Assembly: GCA_007119005.1 (NCBI GenBank)
Contig: SKQM01000234.1
Span: forward strand, 1 to 5,223
DNA length: 5,223 nt
From: Thioalkalivibrio sp.
Lineage (GTDB): Bacteria > Pseudomonadota > Gammaproteobacteria > Ectothiorhodospirales > Ectothiorhodospiraceae
Reading direction: 5' to 3'
The first letter of the stretch is position 1, and every line of letters begins with the position of its first letter. Below the pieces are notes generated by a model that saw only the letters and a program-made list of their open reading frames with translations, ran no database searches and was not told the DNA's origin. Shown piece by piece: positions 4,644-5,223 of this stretch. The position numbers were made by a program, and so were the translations under genes.

Positions 4644-5223
4644 CAAAGTGGGCGTACCGAGACGCCTTCGACCGCGTCCGCGGGCTGATCGATGACCAGA
4701 CGCAGGCGCCGCACCTCGCCGGGCTGCAGCATCCGGGCCGCTTCGGCCGGCTCCAGATAGTCCGAGGGTTCCCAATGTGCCTGTGCCAGCGCGCGCCCGA
4801 AGCGGTCGGCAAGGGCCAGTTCCAGCAGCGGCCAGGGCTGCGGGCGTTCGAGGGTGTTGGTGACCAGCATTTCCACGCGCAGCCAGCCCTGTGCCTGTGT
4901 CTCCAGTTGCAGTCCGCCAACCCGGATGGTTCCCGGTATGTGCTGGCGCAGGTCCGGGCAGGGCAGTTGCCGGCACAGGGCATCGCTGAGAGCGGCGAGT
5001 TCCGGATGCCGGTCGAGCTCCGCGCGCTCGTGGATCAGGAACTGCAGGCCCAGCGCCCCGATCAGCACGATGCCGACGGTCAGCTCCACGATGCGCGGCG
5101 TCCAGTCGTGGGTGTGACGCAGGATGCGACGGGTGGCGGCAGCGGCCCGGTCCCGGGGCGCGGGGCGGCCGCGCGGCGGCGCCGGCCGTTCCGTGGCGTC
5201 GGGGCTGAAGGGAACCGGTACCT
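4643..5223 (-). CDS. DUF3426 domain membrane protein, C-terminal part (truncated by window edge)
   Basis: The frame is open from the window edge to the TGA at 4643, giving 193 residues of the C-terminal part. Residues 1-45 are a Pro/Arg/Ala-rich charged linker. One membrane helix follows (VELTVGIVLIGALGLQFL, encoded about 5089-5036), then a domain with paired cysteines (LCRQLPCPDL), a beta-rich region (TIRVGGLQLE, LRVEMLVTNTL, WPLLELALADRFGRALAQAHWEPSDYL) and a final strand pair (GEVRRLRLVIDQPADAVEGVSV). This is the typical architecture of DUF3426 proteins, which usually start with a zinc-ribbon (zinc_ribbon_5/MJ0042-type) before the helix; that part would be right of the window. The molecular role is unknown. 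The family commonly sits just ahead of dusB-fis, often after prmA, as here. A GTG at 5087-5089 is a false start at the membrane helix. Charge placement (Arg-rich before the helix) suggests the C-terminal domain is periplasmic. Confidence 0.8.
   Translation of the reverse strand, partial: VPVPFSPDATERPAPPRGRPAPRDRAAAATRRILRHTHDWTPRIVELTVGIVLIGALGLQFLIHERAELDRHPELAALSDALCRQLPCPDLRQHIPGTIRVGGLQLETQAQGWLRVEMLVTNTLERPQPWPLLELALADRFGRALAQAHWEPSDYLEPAEAARMLQPGEVRRLRLVIDQPADAVEGVSVRPL

Noticed and set aside
4624..4983. In-frame 120-codon upstream extension of dusB (466-residue reading frame)
   Set aside because: It runs antiphase through the better-supported DUF3426 coding frame and has no Dus similarity; the ATG at 4623 matches the E. 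coli DusB N-terminus.
1..5223. tRNA, rRNA, CRISPR array, insertion sequence or phage genes
   Set aside because: No cloverleaf-like, array-like or transposase-like sequence was seen, and nearly the whole window is filled by recognisable chromosomal genes.

Overview
The window reads as ordinary, dense, high-GC gammaproteobacterial chromosome. GC is high throughout (about two thirds by eye) and third codon positions are strongly GC. The dusB-fis pair, an AmpD very close to the enteric protein, an entericidin-type lipoprotein and Rep helicase all point to Gammaproteobacteria. A Chromatiales/Ectothiorhodospiraceae-like host is a guess. There is no sign of a phage, plasmid, CRISPR array, insertion sequence or RNA gene.

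Left block (1-1846). The start of rep (minus strand, cut by the window edge) diverges from a plus-strand cluster. That cluster is a 52-residue entericidin-family lipoprotein, then ampD (cytoplasmic anhydro-muropeptide amidase), then a histidine-phosphatase-family protein whose GTG start overlaps the ampD stop by 4 bases. A sigma-70/sigma-S-like promoter lies in the rep/ecn gap. The cluster combines an envelope lipoprotein with peptidoglycan recycling.

Middle block (1848-3129). A small conserved protein, probably DUF2322, is on the minus strand. Its stop codon is one base from the stop of the convergent phosphatase gene. It diverges from an inositol-monophosphatase-superfamily gene that most resembles bacterial histidinol-phosphatase HisN. 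The divergent gap has a good promoter for the small gene, with a perfect 10-bp palindrome inside its spacer.

Right block (3130-5223). The convergent gap after the HisN-like gene carries a copy of a widespread palindromic dispersed repeat (core GACAGGCTCAGGGCGAACGG) with a degenerate inverted partner. Beyond it, on the minus strand and read right to left, is a tightly packed operon: the C-terminal part of a DUF3426 membrane protein, dusB (tRNA-dihydrouridine synthase B) and fis (nucleoid protein). The joints are unusually tight. The DUF3426 stop overlaps the ATG of a seven-codon mini-ORF, whose stop overlaps the dusB ATG. The dusB stop overlaps the fis ATG.

I see no clearly new multi-gene system. 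The points most worth a second look are the mini-ORF relay ahead of dusB, the operator-like palindrome ahead of the DUF2322 gene, the replacement of the usual ampE partner by a phosphatase, and the inverted-repeat element between the HisN-like gene and fis.
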